NCBI RefSeq assembly: GCF_000720475.1
Contig: NZ_JOAP01000035.1
Span: 13,698 to 77,697, forward strand
DNA from: Streptomyces aureocirculatus
Lineage (GTDB): Bacteria > Actinomycetota > Actinomycetes > Streptomycetales > Streptomycetaceae
Direction of reading: 5' to 3'
DNA length: 64,000 bases
Shown here: piece after piece, positions 8,836-16,397 of the stretch
How positions within the stretch are numbered: position 1 is the first letter of the stretch
How the letters are laid out: each line of letters opens with the position of its first letter
Made by a program: the position numbers and the translations under genes
The notes under the pieces: generated by a model
Database searches by the model: none
The model's input: the letters and a program-made list of their open reading frames with translations, nothing else
Told to the model about the DNA's origin: nothing

Positions 8836-9936
8836 TTACGGGTTGAGACCCTTGCCCTGGAGCCAGCCGAGCGGGTCGATGTTGGCGCCGCCGCTCGTGT
8901 GGACCTCCATGTGGAGGTGCGGGCCCGTGACGTTGCCGGTGGCGCCGACGCGGCCGATGACGTCGCCGGTGGTGACCTTCTGGCCGGCGCTGACGCTCAG
9001 CGAGGACTGGTGGCAGTACCAGATCTCGGTGCCGTCTTCGAGTTCGAGGATGGTGCGGTAGCCGTACGCCCCCGCCCATCCCGCCTCTTTGACGGTGCCG
9101 GAGTGCACGGCCTTGAGCGGGGTACCCGTAGGGGCAGCGAAGTCGAGACCGGTGTGCTGACCGGAGGACCACATGGAGCCGGAGTCACCGAAGTGCGAGG
9201 TGAGGGTGTACGAGGAGGTGGGCAGTGAATAGCTCTTGGCGAGCTTGGCGAGACGCTCCGCCTCGGCCTTCTTGCGCGCGGCCGCTGCCTTCTCGCGCTT
9301 CTCCTCGGCCGCCTTGGCCTTGGCCTCGGCCTGCGCCTTGGACTGCTGGGCCTTCGCCTGCTCGGCGGCCTTCCGCACGGCCGCGTCCTCGGCCGCCCTG
9401 CGCATGGCGTCGTCCGCCTGGCTCTGCTGACTCTCGGCCTGCTGCATGATGCGGGCCCGCAGTGCCTCACCGGCGCCGGTGGTGCCCTGCTCGGCGTCGG
9501 CGGCGCTCACGCCCGCGGAGCTGAGGGGTGCGGCGGCCGCGACGGTGGTGGGCGCCTCCGGCGCTTCGTCCGACATCAGGGCGCCCACGCCCGGCAGGGA
9601 CCCCGCGTCGGGCAGCGAGTCCGTGACCGCCGACATGTCCGGCATGGCTATGGAGACGGGCGGCTTGCCGCCCTGCGCGGTGGCCATGCCGCCCGCGCCC
9701 ACGGCCGCGATGACGCCGACGCCGAGGACGGTGGAGCTGCGCGCGAGGCCGCCGCCGCCCTTCTTGTGGACCCGGTGCCGGCCGCGCACGGGGCGGACGG
9801 ACTCGGCGGTGGGGTTCCACTCCTCCCACGGCTCCTGGGGGGCGTACCCGCCGAATCCCGCAGGGCCTTGCGGGCCTTCGCCGGAGTCGTCGTTCGGTAC
9901 GTAGAGCGCTTCGGGGGCAGGCCGGTTGGACGCCAC
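8836..9936 (-). CDS. M23 (LytM-type) cell-wall endopeptidase under riboswitch control
   Basis: The 366-aa protein starts at GTG 9936 with AAGGAG 9 nt upstream. It has a proline-rich cytosolic N-terminus, a membrane anchor (STVLGVGVIAAVGAGG, about residues 67-85) and an Ala/Glu/Lys/Gln-rich coiled coil (about residues 165-245). The C-terminal M23 domain carries HTGLDFAAPTGTP and the HLHM zinc motif. M23 peptidases cut peptidoglycan cross-bridges. The mRNA leader contains a ydaO c-di-AMP riboswitch, which in actinomycetes often precedes cell-wall hydrolase genes, so c-di-AMP probably controls expression. Confidence 0.9.
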   Translation of the reverse strand: MASNRPAPEALYVPNDDSGEGPQGPAGFGGYAPQEPWEEWNPTAESVRPVRGRHRVHKKGGGGLARSSTVLGVGVIAAVGAGGMATAQGGKPPVSIAMPDMSAVTDSLPDAGSLPGVGALMSDEAPEAPTTVAAAAPLSSAGVSAADAEQGTTGAGEALRARIMQQAESQQSQADDAMRRAAEDAAVRKAAEQAKAQQSKAQAEAKAKAAEEKREKAAAARKKAEAERLAKLAKSYSLPTSSYTLTSHFGDSGSMWSSGQHTGLDFAAPTGTPLKAVHSGTVKEAGWAGAYGYRTILELEDGTEIWYCHQSSLSVSAGQKVTTGDVIGRVGATGNVTGPHLHMEVHTSGGANIDPLGWLQGKGLNP

Positions 9937-9959
9937 TGGGGCGTACTCCTTTCCTTCCT

Positions 9960-10105
9960 TCTCGCCTACCGGGTTAGCTGACGGGTTCGGAGCAGGAAGG
10001 TCTCCTACGGGCACGGATCATGCCCGATTCACCCCAATGTGGTGGTTCCCCGGCTCCCTTGCGGGATTAGGCGTGTGCGCACGGAGCCGACTTGAGTGTC
10101 GACTG
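9960..10105 (-). promoter_or_regulatory. ydaO-yuaA riboswitch (c-di-AMP)
   Basis: Read on the minus strand, the leader has the conserved ydaO blocks in order: gagccggggaacc, ggggtgaatcgggc, a gaccttcc arm, and the diagnostic 3' block cccgtcagctaacccggtag. It ends about 25 nt before the start codon of the M23 peptidase gene. The class binds cyclic di-AMP and normally switches expression off. The outer boundaries are approximate. Confidence 0.88.
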
Positions 10106-10313
10106 GGACGACCGCGCTGCGTTATCGAACGTTAATAGACAGCGGGTCGGTATTCCAAGCTGTTCCGACTGATCGTTAACGCTTACGCCACTAACACAAG
10201 GGACATCTGCGTTGTGAGTGGGGCGAGTTGAACGGCGCCCATGACGCACCGCAGCGAGGTGGACCTTGGGGGCTGGCTGATGCCGCGTCAGCTACTGTGC
10301 GGAGGGACGCCGT

Positions 10314-11750
10314 TCAGTCACCGGTTGTGACGGGTCGTCGTACGGCGAGCAGGGCCATGTCGTCCGTGGCGCCGTCCACGGTGTGTTCGCGGACGTCGTC
10401 CACGAGGGCGGCCAGGAGCGCGTCGGGGCCGCCGGGGCCGGGGAAGACGCGGCCGCCGAGCCGGACGGCGGGGTCGAAGAACTCCCCGTCCGCGTTCCTG
10501 GCCTCCGAGAGCCCGTCGGTGTAGAGCAGCAGTGTGGCCCCGGGCGGGAAGTCGACGTAGTCGGCGCGGTCCGGCCAGGTGCCGAGGTCGCCCATGCCGA
10601 GCGGCAGCGCGGGCTCGGCCGGGGTGAGCACGCATAGCCGCCCGTCACCGCGCAGGACCAGCGGCTCCGGGTGCCCCCGGTTGATGATCCGTACGATGCC
10701 CTCGCCGCCCCGCGGGATCTCCGCGAGTACGGCCGTGGTGAACCCCTCGAAGGCGTCGAGGCCGTCCCGCCGCATCCCCTCCCTGGCGAGTGCCCGCTCC
10801 AGGCGCTGTGCCACCGCCTCCAGGGTCGACTCCTGCTCGGCGGCCTCCCGGAAGGCCCCGATCACCACGGCGACGGCGGCCACGGCGCCCATGCCCTTGC
10901 CGCGTACGTCACCGACGATGACCCGTACGCCGTGCGGGGTGTCCTGCACCGCGTACAGGTCCCCGCCGATGAAGGCGTCGGCCTGCGCGGCCTCGTAGCG
11001 CGCGGCGATGTCGAGGCCGCCGATGCGCGGGTCGGGCTGGGGGAGCACCGCGCGCTGGGCGGTCTCGGCGATGGAGCGGGCGGAGGCGAGGCGGGCGTCG
11101 CCGCGGCGCACGACGCGGTTGATGACGACGGCCAGGATGCCGACGGTCAGCATGGTCAGGAACTCGGTGACCACCTCGACGGCGGCGCCGGCGCTGCCCC
11201 CGCGAAGGCGCAGGCCGAGCACGGCCGCGCAGGACACCGCGGCGACCGCCACGGTGGTGCGCAGCCGGAAGAACGGGGCGGTGATCAGCGGGGCGGCGGC
11301 GAACAGCGGGGACGCGGTGAACTCGGGGGGGGTGAGCGCGTCGAAGCAGATGCCGACGACGAGGAGCAGCGGGGGCAGCCCCCGGACGAGGGCACGCTCC
11401 CGCGGCAGATCCCGCGATCCCCCCGACCCACGCCCGGCCCCCGTGCCCCGCACACCACCGAGCCCACGCCCGCCACCCGCGCTCCGCCCACCGCCGGGCA
11501 CACGCCCGGCACCCGAGCCCCGCTGGCCACGCACACCACCAGGCTCACGCCCACCACCCGAACCCCGCTCGTCACGCACACCACCAGGCTCACGCCCACC
11601 ACCCGAACCCCGCTCGTCACGCACACCTCCCGGCCCGCCTCCGGCATCCGAACCCCGCTGGCCCCGCACACCACTCCACTCACCCCCGGCACCCGAACCC
11701 TGCCCGCCGCGCGCATCACTCGGCCCCCCACCACGCACAGCAATCACCAC
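10314..11750 (-). CDS. PP2C-type (SpoIIE/RsbU) phosphatase with membrane segment
   Basis: The GTG-started frame gives 478 aa. The N-terminal 110 residues are Gly/Arg/Ser-rich tandem repeats. A membrane region follows (PPLLLVVGICFDAL through VEVVTEFLTMLTVGILAVVINRVVRR), then a PP2C phosphatase domain with FIGGDLYAV, VIVGDVRGKGMGA and a C-terminal DDMALLAVRR. The Asp residues in GGD, GDVRGKG and DDMALL are the metal ligands expected of the family. Such enzymes dephosphorylate anti-sigma-factor antagonists; the partner here is unknown. The true start may lie within the repeats, because GTG 11750 has only a weak purine-rich site. Confidence 0.85.
   Translation of the reverse strand: MVIAVRGGGPSDARGGQGSGAGGEWSGVRGQRGSDAGGGPGGVRDERGSGGGREPGGVRDERGSGGGREPGGVRGQRGSGAGRVPGGGRSAGGGRGLGGVRGTGAGRGSGGSRDLPRERALVRGLPPLLLVVGICFDALTPPEFTASPLFAAAPLITAPFFRLRTTVAVAAVSCAAVLGLRLRGGSAGAAVEVVTEFLTMLTVGILAVVINRVVRRGDARLASARSIAETAQRAVLPQPDPRIGGLDIAARYEAAQADAFIGGDLYAVQDTPHGVRVIVGDVRGKGMGAVAAVAVVIGAFREAAEQESTLEAVAQRLERALAREGMRRDGLDAFEGFTTAVLAEIPRGGEGIVRIINRGHPEPLVLRGDGRLCVLTPAEPALPLGMGDLGTWPDRADYVDFPPGATLLLYTDGLSEARNADGEFFDPAVRLGGRVFPGPGGPDALLAALVDDVREHTVDGATDDMALLAVRRPVTTGD
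11531..11620 (-). repeat. Two perfect 45-bp tandem repeats in the phosphatase N-terminus
   Basis: Positions 11531-11575 and 11576-11620 are identical, and a degenerate third unit follows. They encode 15-residue Gly/Arg-rich units (GSGGGREPGGVR). The length is a multiple of three, so expansion keeps the frame. Confidence 0.88.
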
Positions 11751-11930
11751 CGCTCCGCTCTCACCGCAACCCGCGCCGCCTCGGCCTACCCAGGCTTCCC
11801 GTAGCGGGGCCGGGAAGCGACCTGATGTGGGCCGAGTGGGTTAGGGGGCTACCGGCGGTGGAAGGCGCCCGGGGGCGCGGGCCGAGCGGGCGGGCTCGGC
11901 GCGCGCCCCGGGCGCGTACGGGGCGGGCAC

Positions 11931-11984
11931 GGTCACCTCCGAGCGCCGGTAGGGGTCAGGCGGGGTCACCTCCGAGCGCCGGTA
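11931..11984. repeat. 21-bp direct repeat at the 3' end of the MFS gene
   Basis: The 21-bp sequence starting ggtcacctccgagcgcc occurs at 11931-11951 and again at 11964-11984. The second copy lies in the last codons of the MFS gene (PALGGDPA) and the first just past its stop, which suggests a short local duplication. Confidence 0.75.
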
Positions 11985-13251
11985 CGGGTGCCGTGAGCCG
12001 ACCCGACCGCCCGAGCGAGCGCAGCGCGAGCGCGCAGCCCGCGCCGAGTACGGCGAGCACCAGCCACGGCACCGCGGGCAGCCCCCGGCTCCGGCCCAGG
12101 TCGAGCAGGACGCCCATGGCGAGGTTCCCCACCGTGATCCCGATGCCGCACACCGTGTTGTAGAGGCCGTAGTGCGTGGCAACCCACCGCTCGCGGGCGA
12201 GCGAGACGACGGTGTCCATCTCGAACGGGTAGAGCACGGCGTTCGCGGCGGCAAGCCCCGCCGCGCACAGCAGCAGCGCGGTGACGCCCGCGTACCCGGG
12301 CCCGCCGAGCGCGGGCGGCAGGAACGCCACGCCCATCAGGCCGAGCCCGGCGACCAGGCACTGCTCCCGCGTCCACGTCCGCTTGCACCAGTCGGTGATC
12401 CGCAGTTGGCCGACGAGCGCGACGAGCCCGGACACGACGAACAGCGCGCTGGTCGCGACGGTCGTCGCGGTCCCCGCACCGAGCAGCCGCTCCACCTCCA
12501 GGGGCAACGCCAGGTACACCTGGAACGACAGGACGTACGACCCGGTCATGGCGAGCGAGAACAGCCAGAACGGCCGGTTGCCGAACACGACACGCCACTG
12601 CCCACCCCCGGCACCGGCACCGGCGTCGGAGGAGGCCGCCTCCCCCCGCCGCACCGGAAGCCGCAGCACCTGCACCACCGAGAGCACGGCGAAAAGCACC
12701 GCCGCCACCGCGCAGGTCAGCTTGAAGTCCACGCCGGTCAGGGCGAGCCCGACGAGTGGGCCGAGCAGGATACCGGTCTGGTAGAAGACGTTGAACAGCG
12801 CGAACGCCTCCACGCGCCGCTCCGGCGTGCCCGCCTCGGCGGCGACGTACGCCCGTACCGCAGGATTGAACAGCGCCCCCGCGAGCCCGGTCGCCGCCGA
12901 GGCCGCGATGAGCACCGGCAGCGTCTGCGCGAAGGCGAGGGCGGTGAAGCCCCCGGTGCGCAGGGCGCAGCCGGCCACGATCATCGGCTTGTACCCGAGC
13001 CGGTCGGCGAGCGCCCCGCCGACCAGGAACATCCCCTGCTGGGAGAGGTTGCGCACGCCGAGCACCAGGCCCACCGCCCAGGCGGCGAGGCCGAGGTCGC
13101 CGGAGAGATGAGCGGCGAGGTACGGCATCAACATGTAGAACCCGAGGTTGATGCTGAACTGATTGACGAAGAGCAACTGCACGGCGGGCTCGAAGGCACG
13201 CACACGAGCCCGGACCCCGCCCACGGAACCGACTCGGCTGCCGGGGCTCAC
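11956..13251 (-). CDS. MFS transporter coupled to the cysteine-synthase-like gene
   Basis: This is a 431-aa major facilitator protein with about twelve hydrophobic segments and an MFS loop motif ([13 protein letters not shown]). I placed the start at GTG 13251 because it overlaps the stop of the upstream synthase gene as GTGA. This is a typical coupled arrangement, and upstream residues in the open frame lack natural composition. Coupling to a PLP enzyme of the cysteine synthase family suggests export of that enzyme's product or of a related amino acid. This is inference only. Confidence 0.88.
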   Translation of the reverse strand: MSPGSRVGSVGGVRARVRAFEPAVQLLFVNQFSINLGFYMLMPYLAAHLSGDLGLAAWAVGLVLGVRNLSQQGMFLVGGALADRLGYKPMIVAGCALRTGGFTALAFAQTLPVLIAASAATGLAGALFNPAVRAYVAAEAGTPERRVEAFALFNVFYQTGILLGPLVGLALTGVDFKLTCAVAAVLFAVLSVVQVLRLPVRRGEAASSDAGAGAGGGQWRVVFGNRPFWLFSLAMTGSYVLSFQVYLALPLEVERLLGAGTATTVATSALFVVSGLVALVGQLRITDWCKRTWTREQCLVAGLGLMGVAFLPPALGGPGYAGVTALLLCAAGLAAANAVLYPFEMDTVVSLARERWVATHYGLYNTVCGIGITVGNLAMGVLLDLGRSRGLPAVPWLVLAVLGAGCALALRSLGRSGRLTAPVPALGGDPA

Positions 13252-14372
13252 TGGGCACCTGCCCCGGCCGGAACCCCGGCCTGCCCGCTCGCCGCCCCCG
13301 CTTCCCCGCAGGTCCCGGCCCGCGCGCGCCGCTCGGCCCGCCACCGGCTCCACTCCACGATCCCCTCGCCCGGCCCGGCGACTTCCCGCGGCTCGTCCGG
13401 GACGGAGCCCGCACCACCGAGCAGCCCCCGCTCATGGCAGTACTCATCGTTGAAAACGGTGTCGAAGTACCGCTGCGGCCCGTCGGGGAATACCGCGGCG
13501 ACGCGCGTCCCGCGAGGCCGCGTACGTGCCAGCCAGCCCGCGACGAGCGCGACCGCACCGACACTCCAGCCCCCCGTGGCGAACTGCCGCCCGGCGAGCA
13601 GCCGGGCACTGCGCACGGCCTCGGCCGGGCCCACCCAGTGGACCTCGTCGAAGGCGGCGTGGTCGACGTTGCGCGGATGGATCGACGAGCCGAGCCCCCG
13701 CATGAGCCGGGGCCCCGCGGGCAGCCCGAAGATGGTCGAGGCGACGCTGTCCACGCCGACGAGTTCGAGCCCGGGCAGGGAGGCGGCACGCAGCGTGCGC
13801 GCGATCCCGGCGGAGTGCCCGCCGGTACCGACAGCGCACACCAGCACGTCGAACTGCCCGATCTGCCGCACGAGTTCGGCGGCAAGGCCTCGATAGGCTT
13901 CCGGATTGTCGGGATTGTGATATTGGTTCGGGCACCAGGCACCCGCGAACTCGGGCCGTTCGAGCAGCGCCTCGACCCGATCGACCCGGGCCTGCTGCCA
14001 GCCGCCGACGGCACCGGGTTCGCGTACGAGGTGGACGCGGGCGCCGTGCGCGACCAGCATCCGCTCCACGATGGGTTCGAGGCCGGGGTCGGTGACGATG
14101 TGCACGGGGTGGCCGTAGTGCACGCCGGCGAGGGCGAGCCCGAGCCCGAGGGTGCCGGACGTCGACTCGACGACGGGCGCGCCGGGCCGTAGTTCGCCGC
14201 GGGCGCGGGCGCGCTCGACCAGGTGCAGGGCGGCGCGGTCCTTGATGCCGCCGAAGTTGAAGCCTTCGAGCTTGGCCCAGTAGCCGCGGCCGCCGTCGGG
14301 GGCGGGTTCCTCGATCCAGAGCACGGGCGTGTTGCCCACGGCCGCCGCCGCGGGCTGAAGCTTTCCGATCAT
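13248..14372 (-). CDS. PLP-dependent cysteine synthase-like enzyme
   Basis: This 374-aa protein belongs to the cysteine synthase/cystathionine beta-synthase fold II PLP family. Lys44 in [13 protein letters not shown] should bind [15 protein letters not shown] is the substrate/carboxylate loop, and [11 protein letters not shown] is the phosphate-binding Gly loop. The usual SxKDR sequence is GGIKDR here, so the substrate may differ from O-acetylserine. The C-terminal 60 residues are an extension beyond the usual core. ATG 14372 follows GAAGGA by about 10 nt. The next gene, an MFS transporter, overlaps its stop codon. Confidence 0.87.
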   Translation of the reverse strand: MIGKLQPAAAAVGNTPVLWIEEPAPDGGRGYWAKLEGFNFGGIKDRAALHLVERARARGELRPGAPVVESTSGTLGLGLALAGVHYGHPVHIVTDPGLEPIVERMLVAHGARVHLVREPGAVGGWQQARVDRVEALLERPEFAGAWCPNQYHNPDNPEAYRGLAAELVRQIGQFDVLVCAVGTGGHSAGIARTLRAASLPGLELVGVDSVASTIFGLPAGPRLMRGLGSSIHPRNVDHAAFDEVHWVGPAEAVRSARLLAGRQFATGGWSVGAVALVAGWLARTRPRGTRVAAVFPDGPQRYFDTVFNDEYCHERGLLGGAGSVPDEPREVAGPGEGIVEWSRWRAERRARAGTCGEAGAASGQAGVPAGAGAQ

Positions 14373-14483
14373 GGGGGGTGCGTCCTTCGGTGCTTCGGTA
14401 CGTGGATGGGGGGGTGGCTCGGGGGTCCGCGCGGCCAGGGCGTTACGAGGTACGCGCCGGCGCCCGCGGGACCGCGGGGCCAC

Positions 14484-14852
14484 TCAGTTCCGATCCACTC
14501 CGATGGCGACGAGGAGTCGCTGGCCGAAGGCGGGGCACGGGGGCCCGTCCCGGGACATGGCCATGGCTCCCGGGACCGGGGCGGGGGGCGCGAGGTCGTC
14601 GGCGCCACGCTCACCGCCCCTGCCGCCGCCCGCGCCTTCGGGCCGCTCCCGGTCGGCGGGCTGGGCGGCGAGGGCGGCGCCGTGCGCGGAACCGGCGTGC
14701 TCGCCGTGCGCGGGTCCGGGGCAGACGTGGTGGGCGGGGGCGGCGGCGGCCGGGCTCGTGGCGGCGAGCCCGTGCGGCCCGTGGCACACACCGGCGAACA
14801 GCGCGCAGATGGTCAGCAGCACCACTGACAGCACGTACCGCACCCGACTCAT
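14484..14852 (-). CDS. Small secreted or membrane-anchored protein
   Basis: The 122-aa product starts MSRVRYVLSVVLLTICALFAGVC, a signal peptide or single membrane helix. A His- and Ala-rich region follows (PAHHVCPGPAHGEHAGSAHG) and then a Gly/Arg-rich part. The His/Cys-rich centre could bind metal, but no family was recognised with confidence. No good Shine-Dalgarno sequence precedes ATG 14852; a GTG three codons upstream is an alternative. Function unknown. Confidence 0.6.
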   Translation of the reverse strand: MSRVRYVLSVVLLTICALFAGVCHGPHGLAATSPAAAAPAHHVCPGPAHGEHAGSAHGAALAAQPADRERPEGAGGGRGGERGADDLAPPAPVPGAMAMSRDGPPCPAFGQRLLVAIGVDRN

Positions 14853-15001
14853 GGTGACCACAAAGCTACGCACGGCACACGAGTCAACGCAAAGCCCGCT
14901 GCGGACAACGGCGCGAAACGGCGCCACGGACAGCCGAAAGCCGCCGGAGCGGGCCACCGGAGCCAGCCACCGAAGCGGGCCACCGGAATAAGCCACACAT
15001 G

Positions 15002-15040
15002 CCGAAGGCCCGGAATCGATGAACGATTCCGGGCCTTCGG
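15002..15040 (-). terminator. Hairpin terminator after the initiator tRNA
   Basis: A perfect 17-bp inverted repeat (arms 15002-15018 and 15024-15040, 5-nt loop) lies 6 bp past the tRNA 3' end. No T-tract follows on the minus strand, which is normal for Streptomyces tRNA terminators. Confidence 0.8.
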
Positions 15041-15046
15041 TTTCAG

Positions 15047-15120
15047 TAGCGGGGACAGGATTTGAACCTGCGACCTCTGGGTTATGAGCCCAGCGAGCTA
15101 CCGAGCTGCTCCACCCCGCG
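15047..15120 (-). tRNA. tRNA-fMet (CAT), initiator
   Basis: The minus-strand sequence folds as a 74-nt cloverleaf with anticodon CAT. Two initiator hallmarks are visible: the anticodon stem has three consecutive G:C pairs (GGG/CCC), and the first acceptor pair is mismatched (C1 opposite U72). CCA is not encoded. Confidence 0.95.
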
Positions 15121-15186
15121 TCGGTGAACCCAACACTACGCCATACGGGACGCAGATAGCGAATCGGTTCCCTGTGGCCCCACACC

Positions 15187-15816
15187 TCACTCGGCCGTAC
15201 GGCACCGGCGCCGGTAGTAGCCGTACGTCAGGGCGAGGATCAGCGGCCCCCACAGCGCCATCAGGCCGCTGACCACGGCAGCCAGCAGTTGCCACCACAC
15301 GCTGGTGTACGCGACGTCGGAGAAGCCCGCGAGATGGAACGTACAGAGCACCCACTGGACAAGCAGCGCGGTGAAGAGCAGCCCCATGAGGGCGGCGGGC
15401 ACGATCACCGCGAACGGGGGTATGCGCCTGCCACCCAGCACCGGCACCCACCGCGGCACCACCTCGCCCCACGGCCGCACAAGACCGCGGCAGAGCAGCG
15501 CGAACACCTCGGACAGCAGGCTGAGCGTGACGACGTAGGACACGTTGGCCCACCGGGACCACGACATCGTGGCGGCGTCCGCCCCCATCAGAAAGTCGAA
15601 CCCGATGGGCAGCCGCCACAGGCACACCGGCAGGGCGAGCAACGGCAGAACCCGGGCGATACGTTCCGCCCACTCCGGGCCTGTTGAACCCACCGTGGCC
15701 GTCGGAACCGTAGCCGTAGCCGGAGCTGTCGAAGTCGGGCCCGTGGAAGTCGAAGTCGAAGTCGTAACCGTCGAAGTCGTAACCGTCGAAGTCGGAGTCG
15801 TCGCGCTGATCGCCAT
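15187..15816 (-). CDS. Multi-pass membrane protein
   Basis: The 209-aa protein starts at ATG 15816 (MAISATTPTSTV). Residues 1-45 are a Ser/Thr-rich stretch with repeated TSTVTTSTVTT units. About four hydrophobic segments follow (RVLPLLALPVCLWRLPIGF, YVVTLSLLSEVFALLC, FAVIVPAALMGLLFTALLVQW, LLAAVVSGLMALWGPLILAL). No catalytic motif or known family was recognised. It lies just upstream of the initiator tRNA in the same orientation and borders the accessory island. Confidence 0.75.
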   Translation of the reverse strand: MAISATTPTSTVTTSTVTTSTSTSTGPTSTAPATATVPTATVGSTGPEWAERIARVLPLLALPVCLWRLPIGFDFLMGADAATMSWSRWANVSYVVTLSLLSEVFALLCRGLVRPWGEVVPRWVPVLGGRRIPPFAVIVPAALMGLLFTALLVQWVLCTFHLAGFSDVAYTSVWWQLLAAVVSGLMALWGPLILALTYGYYRRRCRTAE

Positions 15817-15934
15817 GCGTCCACTCTGGACGGCCGTGGGCACACGGAAATCACGCGCACGCAGGAACCGACTCCCCCCTGCGGCGGAGGCGCCACGCCC
15901 TGAAGTAGCCCTGGTGCGCGGTAGCGGGGGCGGA

Positions 15935-15988
15935 GGGTCAACGCAAGGCGAGCAGCATCACGTCGTGAAGCTCAGCGCCCTCCCAGGG
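15935..15988. repeat. Left copy of a 54-bp direct repeat flanking the two-gene unit
   Basis: This copy matches 18488-18541 at 53 of 54 positions. It encodes the last 15 residues of a GNAT acetyltransferase (ELHDVMLLALR) on the minus strand with nothing of that gene before it. The stop codon of the neighbouring 141-aa gene falls inside it. Confidence 0.9.
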
Positions 15989-16397
15989 CAGGGAACCAAT
16001 CACCGACAGCCTGACGCAGTTCGGCGAGCAGGGTTGCGAGCCCTGTCACCCCGGCCAGTGCACCCGCCAGGGCGTGCACTGCTCCCCACAACCGCCCAGG
16101 CTCTGGTTCGAGATCGGACGCCTCGTCAACCGCATCGGTGATCGCTTGATCAGCGGTCTGTCGGCTGTATCCGTCGAGTTGGGTGTCCTGCAGTTGATCA
16201 CGCATCTGCCCCAGCAGGCTCACCACTCGCTCCGCTTCAGCGGACACTGTCTCGGCAGCCACTGGCGCCTGGTTGTGCTGCGTGGCCCGAGCTTGGCGCC
16301 CGGCGGCGACCGGGCCAGAGACCCTGGCTCCGCCGGAAATCTGCACTCCCTGATTGCCCCGCTGTCCGTCGCTGGGCAGTTCTGGCATGGGCGTCAC
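15972..16397 (-). CDS. Small protein with QISGG/AAG motif, second gene of the pair
   Basis: The 141-aa protein has an N-terminal motif GVQISGGARVSGPVAAG (about residues 17-33), a charged helical middle (RVVSLLGQMRDQL) and a long hydrophobic helix near the C-terminus (LWGAVHALAGALAGVTGLATLL). The same N-terminal motif occurs at the C-terminus of the upstream 586-aa protein, whose stop overlaps this start (ATGA). The last codons and stop lie in the 54-bp repeat, so the original C-terminus may have been altered. No family was recognised. The shared motif and coupling suggest the two products act together. Confidence 0.68.
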   Translation of the reverse strand: MTPMPELPSDGQRGNQGVQISGGARVSGPVAAGRQARATQHNQAPVAAETVSAEAERVVSLLGQMRDQLQDTQLDGYSRQTADQAITDAVDEASDLEPEPGRLWGAVHALAGALAGVTGLATLLAELRQAVGDWFPALGGR

